Of a stretch of DNA of 5,664 nt, positions 5,613-5,664 are shown in pieces. How positions within the stretch are numbered: position 1 is the stretch's first letter; each line of letters starts with the position of its first letter. The DNA is from Sutterella sp. (GTDB lineage Bacteria > Pseudomonadota > Gammaproteobacteria > Burkholderiales > Burkholderiaceae_F), in contig DXSO01000064.1 of assembly GCA_019410445.1 (NCBI GenBank), forward strand, positions 3,755 through 9,418. The letters are read 5' to 3'. The position numbers and the translations under genes were made by a program. The notes below the pieces were generated by a model that ran no database searches, was not told the DNA's origin, and saw only the letters and a list, made by a program, of their open reading frames with translations.

Positions 5613-5664
5613 GTGCGCCCGGCAGCGCACGTGTGATTGTGTGGTGAAAGTCCACTGTCCGCCC
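5613..5664 (+). mobile_element. 5' end of a bacterial group II intron, class C-like (continues past window)
   Basis: The last 52 bases begin GTGCGCCCGGCA and continue to GTGGTGAAAGTCCAC (5641-5655). Group II introns start with GUGYG, and group IIC introns such as the Oceanobacillus iheyensis one begin GUGUGCCCGGCA and then carry a short stem around GGUGAGAGUCC, as I remember that sequence. Here GTGG/CCAC (5641-5644, 5652-5655) forms that stem around TGAAAGT. The 5' splice boundary would lie between 5612 and 5613. The position, 8 bases past a Rho-independent terminator stem and in the same orientation, is the known target preference of group IIC introns. The rest of domain I, the reverse transcriptase/maturase gene and domains V-VI would lie to the right, outside the window, so completeness is unknown. 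An incidental GTGCGC/GCGCAC pairing (5613-5618, 5625-5630) is also present. Confidence 0.78.

Noticed and set aside
5641..5664. RNase P RNA-like motif because of GAAAGTCC
   Set aside because: The RNase P motif is GAGGAAAGTCC in a different context. The upstream GTGCGCCCGGCA and the position after a terminator fit a group II intron better.

Overview
The window looks like a piece of a proteobacterial chromosome, most likely betaproteobacterial. The reasons are a DUF1178-type zinc-ribbon protein, a moderately GC-rich core with GC-biased third codon positions, and a short-form CstA transporter. Burkholderiales or a Sutterellaceae-like gut lineage is my guess only, since no 16S or other marker is present.

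Left part (1-2023): the end of an integrated mobile element. A complete tyrosine recombinase gene (551-1852, minus) lies just past the 3' end of a tRNA-Ser(GGA) gene (2024-2114, minus), the usual layout of an island or prophage in a tRNA gene. The tRNA terminator (1981-2017) sits between them. Three copies of CCCACCAA lie upstream of the integrase gene, overlapping its likely promoter and ribosome binding site. The integrase stop codon directly abuts the ATG of a second, very AT-rich gene (550 down to the window edge, minus). That gene has a strong Shine-Dalgarno sequence inside the integrase gene and encodes an unrecognised protein of at least 183 residues with a probable C-terminal coiled coil. 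The element continues to the left, outside the window, and its far attachment site is not visible.

Middle part (2115-3667): core genes on the plus strand, namely a DUF1178 zinc-ribbon protein (2293-2700) and an unrecognised acidic helical protein of 175 residues (2846-3373). A roughly 290-base AT-richer leader to cstA follows. The tRNA gene has a good sigma70-type promoter at 2197-2225, and a minus-strand terminator hairpin (2242-2271) lies just upstream of it.

Right part (3668-5664): a complete cstA-family membrane transporter gene (609 aa) followed by two stem-loops, the second a Rho-independent terminator (5572-5607). Six bases beyond its U-run, at about 5613, the sequence changes to one that closely resembles the 5' end of a bacterial group IIC intron (GTGCGCCCGGCA..., then GGTGAAAGTCC). 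Group IIC introns characteristically insert just after terminator hairpins, so the window edge probably cuts through a retroelement. The window therefore shows two independent mobile-element insertions flanking a small core segment: a site-specific element at a tRNA gene and a retroelement at a terminator.
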